A DNA stretch of 64,000 bases from Pseudomonadota bacterium (GTDB taxonomy: Bacteria > Pseudomonadota > Gammaproteobacteria > Xanthomonadales > Rhodanobacteraceae): positions 1 to 64,000 of the forward strand of contig JAKQJM010000128.1 of NCBI GenBank assembly GCA_029561145.1, given 5' to 3'. Each line of letters opens with the position of its first letter. Position 1 is the first letter of the stretch. Below the pieces are notes generated by a model. The model saw nothing but the letters and a program-made list of their open reading frames with translations, made no database searches and was not told the DNA's origin. Of the stretch, positions 1-8,753 are shown one piece after another. A program made the position numbers and the translations under genes.

Positions 1-3000
1 GTGTAGCCGCTGCCGTTGCCGGATGGCAATTCGTAGAACGGGACATTGCCCTGCGTTGTGCGTATCGAAAGCGGAAAATAACCCCAGGCAGCGAAATCGC
101 CGACGCCATTGATGACGCTGTCCATGAGACCCGGCAGAAAAGGCGCCTGCAGGCCCAGATTCAGTACTGAACCGGAGTTGGTCGCGACGGGAACGGCGGG
201 GCGTTGCGACTGCGGCAATGAAACAGCCCCTTCCGAGCCACCGGGTGCTGCCAATCCCTGATTGATGTTGGCGTACAGAGCAACCTTGGTTGCCAAACTG
301 GAAGTGGGGGTTCCATCGGGAAGCGTGACAGGACCATAGTTGCGATTGTTGACGACCGAGCATTTCTGATGCCACCAAGGCGCTGCAGTCTGCGTACCTT
401 TCTGGCTCAGCACCAGATTGGAGCAGCCGATCGAGGTGATCAGGTCCGACAGACCATCGCCGAACAGGTCATCGGCGCTGCCATCGTAGTCATTGAGTTC
501 CGACACCATGGACGTCTCGGTTACCGCAACGGCGAATTGCTGAGCGCCTTTCTGTACAAACTTGAGTTGCGCAAGACGGTAGACGCTGTTGTCCTCGCCC
601 GGGCCTTGATGCCTCGCGTCGGACGAGTAGGCGCTGAAGGCAGGCAGCGGATTCCCGTTTTGATCGGGCCATTGGTAGGGATATCCCTGCGCGTCGCCCA
701 ACGGTTCTCCATTGACCGGCATCGGTGATGAATTGTCGGGATTGGGTGAACAGGAGTAAGCGGCGCAGACGGCACCTTCTGCCATATACATGCTTGATGG
801 CTGGTTCAACTGCTCGGTCGCGCTTGGGCACTTTGGGCCATCGGCTGTTTGAATCTTGAGCACGCGCTTGATCGTGCACATCTTCAAGGCAAACGCCTGC
901 GCGCCAGGTGCTTGCGATGGGATCAGAAGATCTGCCCGGCCATCCGAATCCACATCCATCGAAGGAAAGCCGCCCGCATAGCGAAATTTGTACTGCGGGC
1001 TGCCCGATGCTGCATCGGTAGAATCCGACTGCAGACCGGCGGAACTGCCGGTGTCTATCTGTGGGCCAAAGCCGCCATTGCCCAGATTGACGCGCAGCTT
1101 CCAGGTGCCCTCCGAAGGCCGGGCGATGACAAAATCTTCCAGGCCATCGGCATTGACGTCCATCCATTGATGAAAATAGTTCTTGCGCGGCGAGCAGTCG
1201 TCAAGGTCGGTGCCGTTATCGAGCAAGCCAACTTGCGCGCAAGAATTGACCGTGGCGAGACTCCCGCCGGGATTGGTTATGGCGATGCCGGCAATTCCGC
1301 CGGTCAGCTCACTGCCGCCACCGGCGTAAACCAGATAGAAGTCTGGAAAACCATCTCCGTTGAAATCGGCGATATGGTCGATGTCGGCCTGCGCAAAGCC
1401 GTGTCCGGAATCATTCTCGATTCGAGGCAGGCAGAACAGAAGGCTCTTTTCCTGGAAGTCGACCTCGACATTTGGATTGATGACAAATTGCCCGGCGTGA
1501 TTATTCCGATACAAGAAAACTCCGTTCCGGGCTCCGATGCCATCGCTGCCGCAGGATTCCGCGCGGATAGTCAGAATATCGGTCTTGCCGTCGCCATTTA
1601 CATCCGCAGCCAGTATTTGCTTGCGAATTCCAACGGCAGGGCCCGGCAGTGGAATGTCGGTGCGGACCTTGCCGAACGGATTGCTGTTGGCGGGCGCGCC
1701 ACGCGGGAAATTTGCGAGATCCCACAAGGCAAACGACACATTGCTGCTATCCAGCAGCGGAAGTCCGATCAGCGCGGCACGTCCACTGCCATCCATGTCG
1801 GCTTCAGAAACCGTCGCAGCCCCGAAACCGCTGAACGGCGAAGTGATCGCAGCGGAAATGTTTGCGCGACGGTCGGCGGTGAACTGGGTCAGATACGATC
1901 CCGAACTCCTGCCCGCCGAGACCGATACCACGGTTTCGCGGGTGCCGTCGCCGTCATAGTCACCAGCCACCCGGACGCGATAGGTTTCGTTTGCTTCACC
2001 TTCCGGCGGAACGGGCGAGGCCAAGCCGAAGCCTTCCAGGGATTTGAGCTGGAAATTCAGGCCGCCATCGCTATAGGAGAACCGGGTCGCCGGATGGCAG
2101 GGCGCGGACTCCCCTGCGCACTCCGTCATCGATTTCATCAGCAGGCGACCGCTGTATGAGGACCTCGCGTAGCTTGGCGTGTACTTGCGCACAATCGTGC
2201 CGTCGATTCGGGTGCGTATCGATTCAAGGGCCTGCGTCTGCATGGTCAAACCCCCGGCCAATGCGCTGGAGGCGATGCCCTGGACGCCGGGGGCGGCAGC
2301 GACGCGATTCACATAGTCAAACTTGACCGACCGGTTTCCTGCAGTGGAATTGAGGCCTGTATACGTCACCGAATCGAGCAGGACTTCGCCGTATCCGTTG
2401 CTCTTGTCGATATAGGTGTAGGTTTGAAAGTTGCCTACGCGATCCCGGATATCATTGACCAGCCAGCTCAACGGTGCGGTTGCACCATTTGGTTGAACTC
2501 GTGAATTCGAGGCGCTGCCGTAGGCAAGAATCCGCCCATCCTTTTGTTCCACCTTGAAGGACGTGGAATTGCTTGTCAGCGAACCCCCAAGCTGGGTGAT
2601 CCGCGCGTAACTGTCGATCTCGGTCTTGTAGGTCGTACCCGCATTGCCGTAGCCGCCCTCGACACTGACCAGGCGTTGACCGTCCAGGCACAATCGGTCA
2701 TTCGCCGAGTACGACACACCGCGCGTAGCACCATCCTGCTCGGGTGTCTGTGGACAGCGATGGATCGAACTCAACCCGGAAATCGACCAGCCCATGCCGG
2801 CGACGCCGTCACCGCTGCGGCTGCTGTAATTGAGGGAGAGCGACGGCTGCATGCCAGCGCGCCCCGGCGGCACCACGATCGGGATCCGGTAGTTGGCTGA
2901 GCCACCATCGGTACCCGCTTCACCGCCGAGCGTTCCGGTTTTTTCGTCATGTATGGGAGGCACATCGGGGGCCACATCGGGCGTGGCGATTGACGACTCG

Positions 3001-3113
3001 CTCGCGAGTGCTTCGTGAGTCGGCGCAAATACCGACATCCCCCCGGCCAGTGTCAGCATCAGTGCAAATAAAAAAGAACACGGCGCATGCCGTCCGTGAC
3101 AAACGTTTTCCAT
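1..3113 (-). CDS. Large secreted SpvB/FG-GAP repeat protein (3' end outside window)
   Basis: The frame stays open from the ATG at 3113 to the left edge, giving at least 1037 residues with no stop. An N-terminal signal peptide is visible (hydrophobic stretch, then ALASE near residue 38). Residues ~70-115 carry the SpvB/RHS-toxin N-terminal signature (NYRIPIVVPPGRAGMQPSL, then GVAGMGWSISGLS). Further on are FG-GAP/VCBS calcium-binding-like motifs such as DVNGDGKTD and DFNGDGFPDF. Proteins with this start are usually very long secreted or surface proteins, often with RHS repeats and a variable C-terminal toxin; the C-terminus here is not visible, so a toxin role is inference only. An XRE regulator gene lies 62 bp upstream on the same strand, and a palindrome sits between them. 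Confidence 0.85.
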   Translation of the reverse strand, partial: MENVCHGRHAPCSFLFALMLTLAGGMSVFAPTHEALASESSIATPDVAPDVPPIHDEKTGTLGGEAGTDGGSANYRIPIVVPPGRAGMQPSLSLNYSSRSGDGVAGMGWSISGLSSIHRCPQTPEQDGATRGVSYSANDRLCLDGQRLVSVEGGYGNAGTTYKTEIDSYARITQLGGSLTSNSTSFKVEQKDGRILAYGSASNSRVQPNGATAPLSWLVNDIRDRVGNFQTYTYIDKSNGYGEVLLDSVTYTGLNSTAGNRSVKFDYVNRVAAAPGVQGIASSALAGGLTMQTQALESIRTRIDGTIVRKYTPSYARSSYSGRLLMKSMTECAGESAPCHPATRFSYSDGGLNFQLKSLEGFGLASPVPPEGEANETYRVRVAGDYDGDGTRETVVSVSAGRSSGSYLTQFTADRRANISAAITSPFSGFGAATVSEADMDGSGRAALIGLPLLDSSNVSFALWDLANFPRGAPANSNPFGKVRTDIPLPGPAVGIRKQILAADVNGDGKTDILTIRAESCGSDGIGARNGVFLYRNNHAGQFVINPNVEVDFQEKSLLFCLPRIENDSGHGFAQADIDHIADFNGDGFPDFYLVYAGGGSELTGGIAGIAITNPGGSLATVNSCAQVGLLDNGTDLDDCSPRKNYFHQWMDVNADGLEDFVIARPSEGTWKLRVNLGNGGFGPQIDTGSSAGLQSDSTDAASGSPQYKFRYAGGFPSMDVDSDGRADLLIPSQAPGAQAFALKMCTIKRVLKIQTADGPKCPSATEQLNQPSSMYMAEGAVCAAYSCSPNPDNSSPMPVNGEPLGDAQGYPYQWPDQNGNPLPAFSAYSSDARHQGPGEDNSVYRLAQLKFVQKGAQQFAVAVTETSMVSELNDYDGSADDLFGDGLSDLITSIGCSNLVLSQKGTQTAAPWWHQKCSVVNNRNYGPVTLPDGTPTSSLATKVALYANINQGLAAPGGSEGAVSLPQSQRPAVPVATNSGSVLNLGLQAPFLPGLMDSVINGVGDFAAWGYFPLSIRTTQGNVPFYELPSGNGSGY

Positions 3114-3170
3114 GTCCTACTCCGGTCTTCGAGGCACTCAAGTAGCCTACGAAACCCGCAGCTCCAAAAC

Positions 3171-3186
3171 TGAAACTAGCGTTTCA
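3171..3186. promoter_or_regulatory. Palindrome upstream of the SpvB-like gene, candidate operator
   Basis: TGAAAC-TAGC-GTTTCA is a perfect inverted repeat with 6-bp arms, centred about 65 bp before the start of the SpvB-like gene and overlapping the last codons of the XRE gene. Size and position fit an operator for the adjacent XRE protein, but no binding site is known for it. It could also be chance. Confidence 0.3.
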
Positions 3187-3619
3187 AGCGGGACTTACTG
3201 GAACTTCGCCCGCGATTGCCGGCGAATTCCTCGGCAAGCAGGATCAGAAGCGAACGCCTGCTCGTTGGAATCTGCCGAAATGCCCGGAGCAGACCTTCTT
3301 CCTGGAGAGAGTGCGCATAGACATCCAGCGAAACTGCAGGCAATTCGGAATCGACTTCGCTCGCCGGGCGAGGACGCGAGGCTTTTCCCATCACAAGCCA
3401 ATCGGGAGACACCCCGGTTATTTCGAGAATCCGAACAAGGCTCTGCAATGAGGGCTGGGTACCGCTCGGGTGCTCCCACTGAGCAACCGCGCTGGCACTC
3501 ACTCCTATCCGCCTTGCTAGTTCCGTCTGCGATATCGAGGCCTTGCGCCGTGCCAATCGAACCCGATCCGCCAAGGTAGGTTGCTCGGAAGCGTTAGCTG
3601 AACTTGGATTCTTTTTCAA
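3176..3619 (-). CDS. XRE-family helix-turn-helix regulator
   Basis: A 147-residue protein with an HTH_3/XRE domain at about residues 15-78 (LARRKASISQTELARRIGV, then SASAVAQWE), followed by about 70 residues of unassigned sequence that may serve oligomerisation or ligand sensing. XRE proteins bind DNA as dimers and most are repressors. The gene sits just upstream of the secreted SpvB-like gene on the same strand and is its most likely local regulator; that link is inferred from position. The C-terminal tail is Ser/Arg/Lys-rich. Confidence 0.8.
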   Translation of the reverse strand: MKKNPSSANASEQPTLADRVRLARRKASISQTELARRIGVSASAVAQWEHPSGTQPSLQSLVRILEITGVSPDWLVMGKASRPRPASEVDSELPAVSLDVYAHSLQEEGLLRAFRQIPTSRRSLLILLAEEFAGNRGRSSSKSRLKR

Positions 3620-3664
3620 GAGCTACTTGTCCTTAAGCAGTGCTTCCAAAGCAAGCTCGCAAGC

Positions 3665-4042
3665 TTAGCGAATCCTTCGACTTGCGCAAGAGTTCTGGTT
3701 CATGGCAATCGGACGACCCGCTTCGTCCTGATGACTCCCACGGATGCTTTCGTTCGCCTTCGCAAGCGACGTGCAGCGGGTAATGGCGAGGCAGCCGGCG
3801 TCGACGATGCGAAATCCCCTCATGTCCCGCTGGAGGGCAACACGCGGTGTGGGATCGACCTGCGTAATGATGAGAGGATCAACGAGGCCGCTATCAGGCA
3901 GCTCATCCGCGCGGCAGTGGTGGCGAGCAACGAAGCCCTCGTCCAGCGCGGCGAAGAAGAAAGCGGCGCGCCACTGGGGACATGCTCCGCATATCGCGAT
4001 TCCGTGCCCTCTGCCGGTCAGGGTTTCGCCGGGAATCTGCTT
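3665..4042 (-). pseudogene. Possible gene remnant without a start codon
   Basis: About 125 codons are open on the minus strand with good third-position GC and a protein-like composition (for example FFAALDEGFVARHHCRADEL), ending at a TAA. No ATG or GTG occurs until codon ~75, and an in-frame TGA lies immediately upstream. This looks like the 3' part of a gene whose 5' end has been lost, upstream of lexA. I do not recognise the family. The plus-strand reading through the same interval is continuous with lexA but shows no domain and is judged a shadow. Confidence 0.25.
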
Positions 4043-4066
4043 TCAGGGCCTCGCTGCATAAGACGC

Positions 4067-4095
4067 TTGCAAGTCCGTACGCTTATACGTACATT
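4067..4095 (+). promoter_or_regulatory. Putative promoter of lexA
   Basis: TTGCAA (4067-4072) and TACATT (4090-4095) are 17 bp apart, each matching the sigma-70 consensus at four of six positions. The -10 lies inside the LexA-like operator. The predicted transcription start falls at about 4102-4103, on the start codon itself, so the mRNA would be leaderless. Confidence 0.4.
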
Positions 4096-4104
4096 AGTAC
4101 GTAT
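4085..4104. promoter_or_regulatory. LexA-type operator overlapping the lexA start codon
   Basis: ATACGTAC-ATTA-GTACGTAT is a perfect 8-bp inverted repeat whose right arm includes the A and T of the ATG at 4103. The core GTAC-N4-GTAC resembles the operator type reported for the second LexA (LexA2) of lexA2-imuA-imuB-dnaE2 cassettes, as I recall from Pseudomonas work. It would allow LexA to block its own promoter and that of imuA. Confidence 0.7.
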
Positions 4105-4714
4105 GGACGAATTCGAGCTGACCGACAATCAACGCCGCGTGCTGGAGCATATCCGCCAGCACATGGCCGAGCGCGGACGTGCACCAACCCTGCGCGAGAT
4201 TGCCGAAGCACTCGGCTTTGCCCGCCACAGCTCGGCCCAGGATTATGTCGAGGCCCTGGTGCGCAAGGGCGCCCTGGAACGGATGCCGCATCGCGGCCTG
4301 CGTCTTCATCATCGCTCAAGGACTCCGGCGGCCATCATGCTGCCCCTCGTCGGCCGGGTGGCCGCCGGTAGTCCGATCCTCGCCACCGAAAACATCGAGG
4401 GCGAATTCGGCATCGATGCCAGCCTGTTTCGTCCGCGTCCCGATTATTTCCTGCGTGTCGTCGGCCTGAGCATGCGCGATGCCGGCATCCTCGACGGCGA
4501 TCTTGCCGCCATCCATCGTACCGAGACTGCCGAGGACGGACGCATCGTCGTCGCCCGCGTCGATGACGAAGTCACCCTCAAGACCCTTGAGCGCAAGCGC
4601 GGACGGATTCGCCTGCTTCCTTCCAATCCCGATTTCGCGCCGATCGAGATCGATCCCGAGCGCGAGTCCTTTGCGATCGAAGGACTTTATGTCGGCATGA
4701 TCCGGAGAACCTGA
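4103..4714 (+). CDS. lexA: LexA repressor (LexA2-like)
   Basis: A 203-residue LexA. Residues 1-65 form the winged-helix DNA-binding domain (LTDNQRRVLEHIRQHM; PTLREIAEALGF). Self-cleavage would occur at Ala88-Gly89 within GRVAAGSP. The catalytic dyad is Ser123 (VVGLSMRDAGI) and Lys160 (DEVTLK). RecA-stimulated autocleavage would derepress the locus after DNA damage. The start is the ATG overlapping the palindrome; the reading frame runs on upstream but the extra residues match no LexA. There is no Shine-Dalgarno, in keeping with a leaderless mRNA. It is 3 bp from imuA, so the two genes form an operon. The context suggests the accessory LexA of a mutagenesis cassette; a genome-wide LexA cannot be excluded. 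Confidence 0.92.
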   Translation: MDEFELTDNQRRVLEHIRQHMAERGRAPTLREIAEALGFARHSSAQDYVEALVRKGALERMPHRGLRLHHRSRTPAAIMLPLVGRVAAGSPILATENIEGEFGIDASLFRPRPDYFLRVVGLSMRDAGILDGDLAAIHRTETAEDGRIVVARVDDEVTLKTLERKRGRIRLLPSNPDFAPIEIDPERESFAIEGLYVGMIRRT

Positions 4715-4717
4715 GCC

Positions 4718-5386
4718 ATGTCCGCCGTCCTTGCGATGCCCTTTCACGCCACTTCATCCCATGTGCGGCCCTCGACGCTGCGTGAAGTACTCGATCGCCC
4801 CGATATCTGGCGCGGCGGTGCCGAACCTGTTTCGTCGATACGCACGCAGCCCAGCGGCAATGCATCGCTGGATGCCCTGCTGCCGGGTGGTGGCTGGCCG
4901 ATCGGCTGCCTGATCGAGATCCTCATCGAGAACGATGGCCTCGGCGAACTTGGACTGGTACTTCCCGCGCTGGCGGCATTGACTCGTACGCGCCGTCGCA
5001 TCGCGATGGTTGCGCCGCCCTATGTCCCCTATCCACCCGCGCTGAAAGCCGCCGGAATTGACCTTGATCTTCTCGTGCAGATCGATGCAGGCGTCGCCGA
5101 CTCGCACTGGAGCGCCGAGCAGTGCCTGCGCGCTGGTTGCTGCGCAGCCGTCCTCCACTGGTTGCCGGAAGCCGATTACCGGCAACTGCGCCGCTTGCAG
5201 CTTGCCGCTGAAACCGGCGGCGCGCTGGCCTTTGTATTCCGCCCGCTGCGAACCATGGAGCAATCCAGCCCAGCCGCTGTTCGGCTGAAGATTTCGCATT
5301 CAGAAACAGGAAGTTGCATCGAAGTATTGAAGTGCCGCGGCATCATGGATAGACGCGAGAACCGGCTGTCCCTGGTACGCCCGTGA
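4718..5386 (+). CDS. imuA: ImuA, RecA-like damage-induced mutagenesis protein
   Basis: A 222-residue protein resembling ImuA (sometimes annotated SulA/RecA-like). It has the typical N-terminal TLREVL element, the central RecA-like strand pattern around SGNASLDALLPGGGWPIG (residues ~46-63), and an ending in VLKCRG plus a hydrophobic tail. ImuA normally works with ImuB, an inactive Y-family polymerase homologue, and DnaE2, an error-prone polymerase, in SOS mutagenesis. Here it follows lexA by 3 bp, but the next gene downstream is ispG on the opposite strand, so imuB and dnaE2 are not adjacent. The ATG at 4718 has GGAGAA about 10 nt upstream. Confidence 0.8.
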   Translation: MSAVLAMPFHATSSHVRPSTLREVLDRPDIWRGGAEPVSSIRTQPSGNASLDALLPGGGWPIGCLIEILIENDGLGELGLVLPALAALTRTRRRIAMVAPPYVPYPPALKAAGIDLDLLVQIDAGVADSHWSAEQCLRAGCCAAVLHWLPEADYRQLRRLQLAAETGGALAFVFRPLRTMEQSSPAAVRLKISHSETGSCIEVLKCRGIMDRRENRLSLVRP

Positions 5387-5483
5387 GATTGCCTGTCCGG
5401 GATTCGCCAGCGTCGATCCCGCCGGATACGGCACCGCAGGGCCAGCTTTCGAACCGGGCACGAAAAGCCTTGCAGGCAACCGA

Positions 5484-6734
5484 TCAGACCGATCCGCGAC
5501 CCTGGTATTTCCGCGCAACATAGTTCTCGACGACTTCGATGAAGTCGCTGGCGATGGCATCGCCCCGCAAGGTCATCGCCTTCTGGCCATCGATGAACAC
5601 CGGCGCCGCAGGCGATTCACCGGTGCCAGGCAGCGAGATGCCGATGTCGGCATGCTTGGATTCACCCGGTCCGTTGACGATGCAGCCCATGACCGCGAGG
5701 GTCATGTTCTCGACACCGTCGTACTTGATCCGCCACTCGGGCATCTTTGCCCTCACGTGTTCCTGCACCGACTGCGCAAGTTCCTGGAACAGCGTGCTGG
5801 TCGTTCGTCCGCACCCCGGACAGGCCGTGACCATCGGCGTGAAAGCGCGCAGACCCATGGTCTGCAGCAACTCCTGCGCAACGATGACCTCGCGCGTGCG
5901 CGATTCGCCCGGTTCCGGCGTCAACGAAATCCGGATCGTGTCGCCGATGCCTTCCTGCAACAGGACGCCGAGCGCGGCCGTCGAGGCGACGATCCCCTTC
6001 GAACCCATGCCCGCTTCGGTCAGACCGAGATGCAGGGCGTAGTCGCAACGCGCGGCAAGATCACGATAGACCGCGATCAATTCCTGCACGCCGGATACCT
6101 TGCAGGAAAGAATGATGCGGTCACGCGCCATGCCTAGTTGTTCGGCGCGCGCAGCCGAATCGAGCGCCGAGCGGATAAGTGCTTCGCGTGCCACATGCGC
6201 TGCTTCCCAGGGCTCGGCACGCGCGTGGTTCTCGTCCATCAGGGTGGCGACCATGGTCTGGTCCAGCGATCCCCAGTTCGCACCGATGCGCACCGGCTTG
6301 TCGTATCGAAGCGCGGTTTCGATGATCGCGGAGAACTGCGTGTCCTTCTTGCGCCCGAAGCCGACATTGCCCGGATTGATCCGGTACTTGGCCAGAGCTT
6401 CGGCCGCGGCTGGTTCGTCGGCCAGCAGCTGATGCCCGTTGTAGTGGAAATCTCCGATCAGGGGCACCTGCACGCCCATCATCGCCAGGCGATCGCGGAT
6501 CTTCGGCACGGCCGCTGCGGCTTCGGCATTGTTGACGGTCAGGCGCACGAGTTCCGAGCCGCTGCGCGCCAGTTCGGCAACCTGTCGCGTGGTACCGACG
6601 ACGTCGGCGGTGTCGGTGTTCGTCATCGACTGGACGACGACCGGCGCGCGATCGCCGACCAGCGATGCGCCGATCCGGACACCGACGCTGCCACGGCGTT
6701 TTTGCCGGCTTTCTGGGAGACTTGTCATCATCAA
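5484..6734 (-). CDS. ispG: 4-hydroxy-3-methylbut-2-enyl diphosphate synthase
   Basis: A 416-residue IspG (GcpE). It converts methylerythritol cyclodiphosphate to HMBPP, the penultimate step of the MEP isoprenoid pathway, in the cytoplasm using a [4Fe-4S] cluster. Seen here: the N-terminal TIM-barrel segment [12 protein letters not shown], the GDFHYNG and INPGNVG motifs, and cluster ligands in CPGCGRT and GCIVNGPGE. The length is normal for proteobacteria. Three consecutive Met codons make the exact start uncertain by up to 6 bp. In many gammaproteobacteria ispG lies in the rodZ-hisS region; here it is isolated next to lexA-imuA. Confidence 0.96.
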   Translation of the reverse strand: MMMTSLPESRQKRRGSVGVRIGASLVGDRAPVVVQSMTNTDTADVVGTTRQVAELARSGSELVRLTVNNAEAAAAVPKIRDRLAMMGVQVPLIGDFHYNGHQLLADEPAAAEALAKYRINPGNVGFGRKKDTQFSAIIETALRYDKPVRIGANWGSLDQTMVATLMDENHARAEPWEAAHVAREALIRSALDSAARAEQLGMARDRIILSCKVSGVQELIAVYRDLAARCDYALHLGLTEAGMGSKGIVASTAALGVLLQEGIGDTIRISLTPEPGESRTREVIVAQELLQTMGLRAFTPMVTACPGCGRTTSTLFQELAQSVQEHVRAKMPEWRIKYDGVENMTLAVMGCIVNGPGESKHADIGISLPGTGESPAAPVFIDGQKAMTLRGDAIASDFIEVVENYVARKYQGRGSV

Positions 6735-6793
6735 TGCAACGGGTCACGGGCACCCGGACGATCGGGCCTTTGCAAGTATGCCGGATGAATCGA

Positions 6794-8539
6794 TCAATCC
6801 GTCTCGGTCACGGACTCAAGCGTGTCGTCCTGCACACTCAAGCCGTCATCGGGCAGGTCCAGTGGCGGCAGCGCGAAGCGCAGGTACGCTCCTGCCGATT
6901 CCATCGCTCCGACTCCGCTGACAACCAGGGTACAGGCCGAGGAGGGCCAGCGATTCGGATCGACCGGCAAGGTCAGGCGAATCGCCGACGGCTCCCGCTC
7001 GAACAGACCCGGGGTCAGCAGCGAGCTGTAGATCGCCGAATCCTCGGTCCGCATCGGTGAGAGCAGGATCCCGCGACGATCGTGCAGCGCGTTGCGCGAT
7101 TCGTCGAGCGCATTGATGCCGATGGCCAGGGAGCGGCGTGCGAGCAGGCCGATACCGGCATCGACCCGACCTGCATCGTCGATGCGCATCCAGCGAATGA
7201 TGCCGACCATCCAGTCCGATGGAGGCATGGGGGATTCGGGAAGTGCCAGGCCAACCAGCTCGCCCACCTTGACCTTGACCGTCTCGCCGGCGCCGCCACG
7301 TTCCCAGAGCACGCGATAACCGCCAAATCCCTGATCGAGGATCTGCACCGGCAACGGCTGCGCGCGCATCTGCTCACCTGCACCTATCGTCCAGGATGCC
7401 GCTGAATCCTGCTCGGAAAGCTGGATCGACGTACCGCGAACGCGACGCAGGAATCCTTCAAAGTCCTCATTGCCGGCAAGCACGTAGTGCAGGTCATGCA
7501 GTCCGATCACGCTTTGCATGACGTAGCCGCCCGGAAGTCGGACGTTGCCGCGCGTTCCATCCGACGTCCAGCCGTCAACGAGGCGATGCGCCATGTCGAT
7601 GTCGACGTGGATCGGAGGACCGCCGCGCATGCGGAACGTCACGATGCGGATCCCCGGGGGCAGGCTCGCGACCTGGCCTTCGATATGCTCGAGCAGCGAG
7701 CCGATATTGAGGAAGTAGACGCCATCGCTCGATGCCGCGCGCTCTTCGGGCAGGTAGCCAGGCCCGTTGTCACTCTCGACATCGATCGGATGCGACACGA
7801 CAGCCGCATCCGGCGATTTCTCGAGTTCGCAGTACGCCGCAAACGCGCCGGTCAGCGCGCTGACCTCGAGAAGCTCGCGCTGCGTATACCGGTATGGATT
7901 GGCCAGGGCCAGCAACAAGGCGTGGATATACGCGGTACGCGCGGTGACCGCAGCGCCCATCGAAGCGTCGTCGATCGGCTTCCTGTCCAGTCCAATCGAT
8001 GCGACAAACCGGTAGACGTCATGCAGGCCCTGCCACGCACCGGCGGGCGTCGTTCGATACAGGAGATAAGCCTTGTGCAGGCGTGCGCCGGCATGGACGA
8101 GGGCGCGCGCCGCCGCCGTCGCGACGAGTTTGCCGCGCAGCATCGGCACACTGCCGCTCGGTGCGCAGAAATCGTGGAGCGAGAGGCGATAGCCCGTCGC
8201 GAGTTCGTTCTGGAATTCCTGCGCCAGCGTTCCGAGTTCGGCACGCTGCGGTGGCAGCGGAAAGCTCGCGCCGACAATCTGCTTGTCGACGATCGCGGCG
8301 AGCTGGGCAACCGGCGCGCGCAGTATCTCCAGCGCTTCGAGTCGCTCGGCGGGCGGGATGCGCAGCTGATTCATCGCCCGCAAGGCTTCGACAAGCATGC
8401 GCGCGGTGGCGGAGAAATTGGCGAGCGGCAGCGCGGCGACCCAGCTCCGCACCGCACGCGGATCACTGTTGAAGTCTCCGCTCCTGGCTGCACGCCGATC
8501 CGGCAGATCGCGCAGCAGGCGTCTATGCAGTTCGCTCAT
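6794..8539 (-). CDS. Conserved protein of unknown function, PilZ-like C-terminus possible
   Basis: A 581-residue soluble protein with no signal peptide or membrane segment. The first ~260 residues are mostly helical, with many Ala, Leu and Arg. The C-terminal ~150 residues look beta-rich (QILDQGFGGYRVLWERGG, then VKVGELVGLALPE and WMVGIIRWMRIDDAGRVDAGIGLL), a layout that recalls PilZ-type barrels, but the R-x3-R and D/NxSxxG c-di-GMP motifs are not clear. I do not recognise the gene. It stands alone, 59 bp upstream of ispG on the same strand, and the two may be co-transcribed. Confidence 0.7.
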   Translation of the reverse strand: MSELHRRLLRDLPDRRAARSGDFNSDPRAVRSWVAALPLANFSATARMLVEALRAMNQLRIPPAERLEALEILRAPVAQLAAIVDKQIVGASFPLPPQRAELGTLAQEFQNELATGYRLSLHDFCAPSGSVPMLRGKLVATAAARALVHAGARLHKAYLLYRTTPAGAWQGLHDVYRFVASIGLDRKPIDDASMGAAVTARTAYIHALLLALANPYRYTQRELLEVSALTGAFAAYCELEKSPDAAVVSHPIDVESDNGPGYLPEERAASSDGVYFLNIGSLLEHIEGQVASLPPGIRIVTFRMRGGPPIHVDIDMAHRLVDGWTSDGTRGNVRLPGGYVMQSVIGLHDLHYVLAGNEDFEGFLRRVRGTSIQLSEQDSAASWTIGAGEQMRAQPLPVQILDQGFGGYRVLWERGGAGETVKVKVGELVGLALPESPMPPSDWMVGIIRWMRIDDAGRVDAGIGLLARRSLAIGINALDESRNALHDRRGILLSPMRTEDSAIYSSLLTPGLFEREPSAIRLTLPVDPNRWPSSACTLVVSGVGAMESAGAYLRFALPPLDLPDDGLSVQDDTLESVTETD

Positions 8540-8753
8540 GATTCCAGTTCCGACCCATGCCGGCTAACTTAGCAAATATCGGACCATGCGGAGTCTTCGA
8601 CTGTTCCCGACGACTCGTCCGCCAGGCACGCCCCGACGGATCCTGATGCGAATGTAGCCGCCTTTCGCCTTTTCAGGGCTGCCAGCAAGGCAATGCCTTG
8701 CACGAATCCGCTTCAGCCGCGAAGCGCCTTGTTGAGGCCTTTCCCCAAGCCAA

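Noticed and set aside
849..2159. A 436-codon plus-strand frame
   Set aside because: It is opposite the SpvB-like gene, whose own frame has clear FG-GAP motifs.
5383..5523. A 46-codon ORF overlapping the imuA stop, possible imuB start
   Set aside because: Sequence does not resemble ImuB and it runs into ispG; no ribosome-binding site.
8685..8701. Palindrome GCAAGGCA-A-TGCCTTGC
   Set aside because: Lies just after the acetyl-CoA hydrolase gene without T-run or promoter; a one-base centre cannot form a normal terminator loop.
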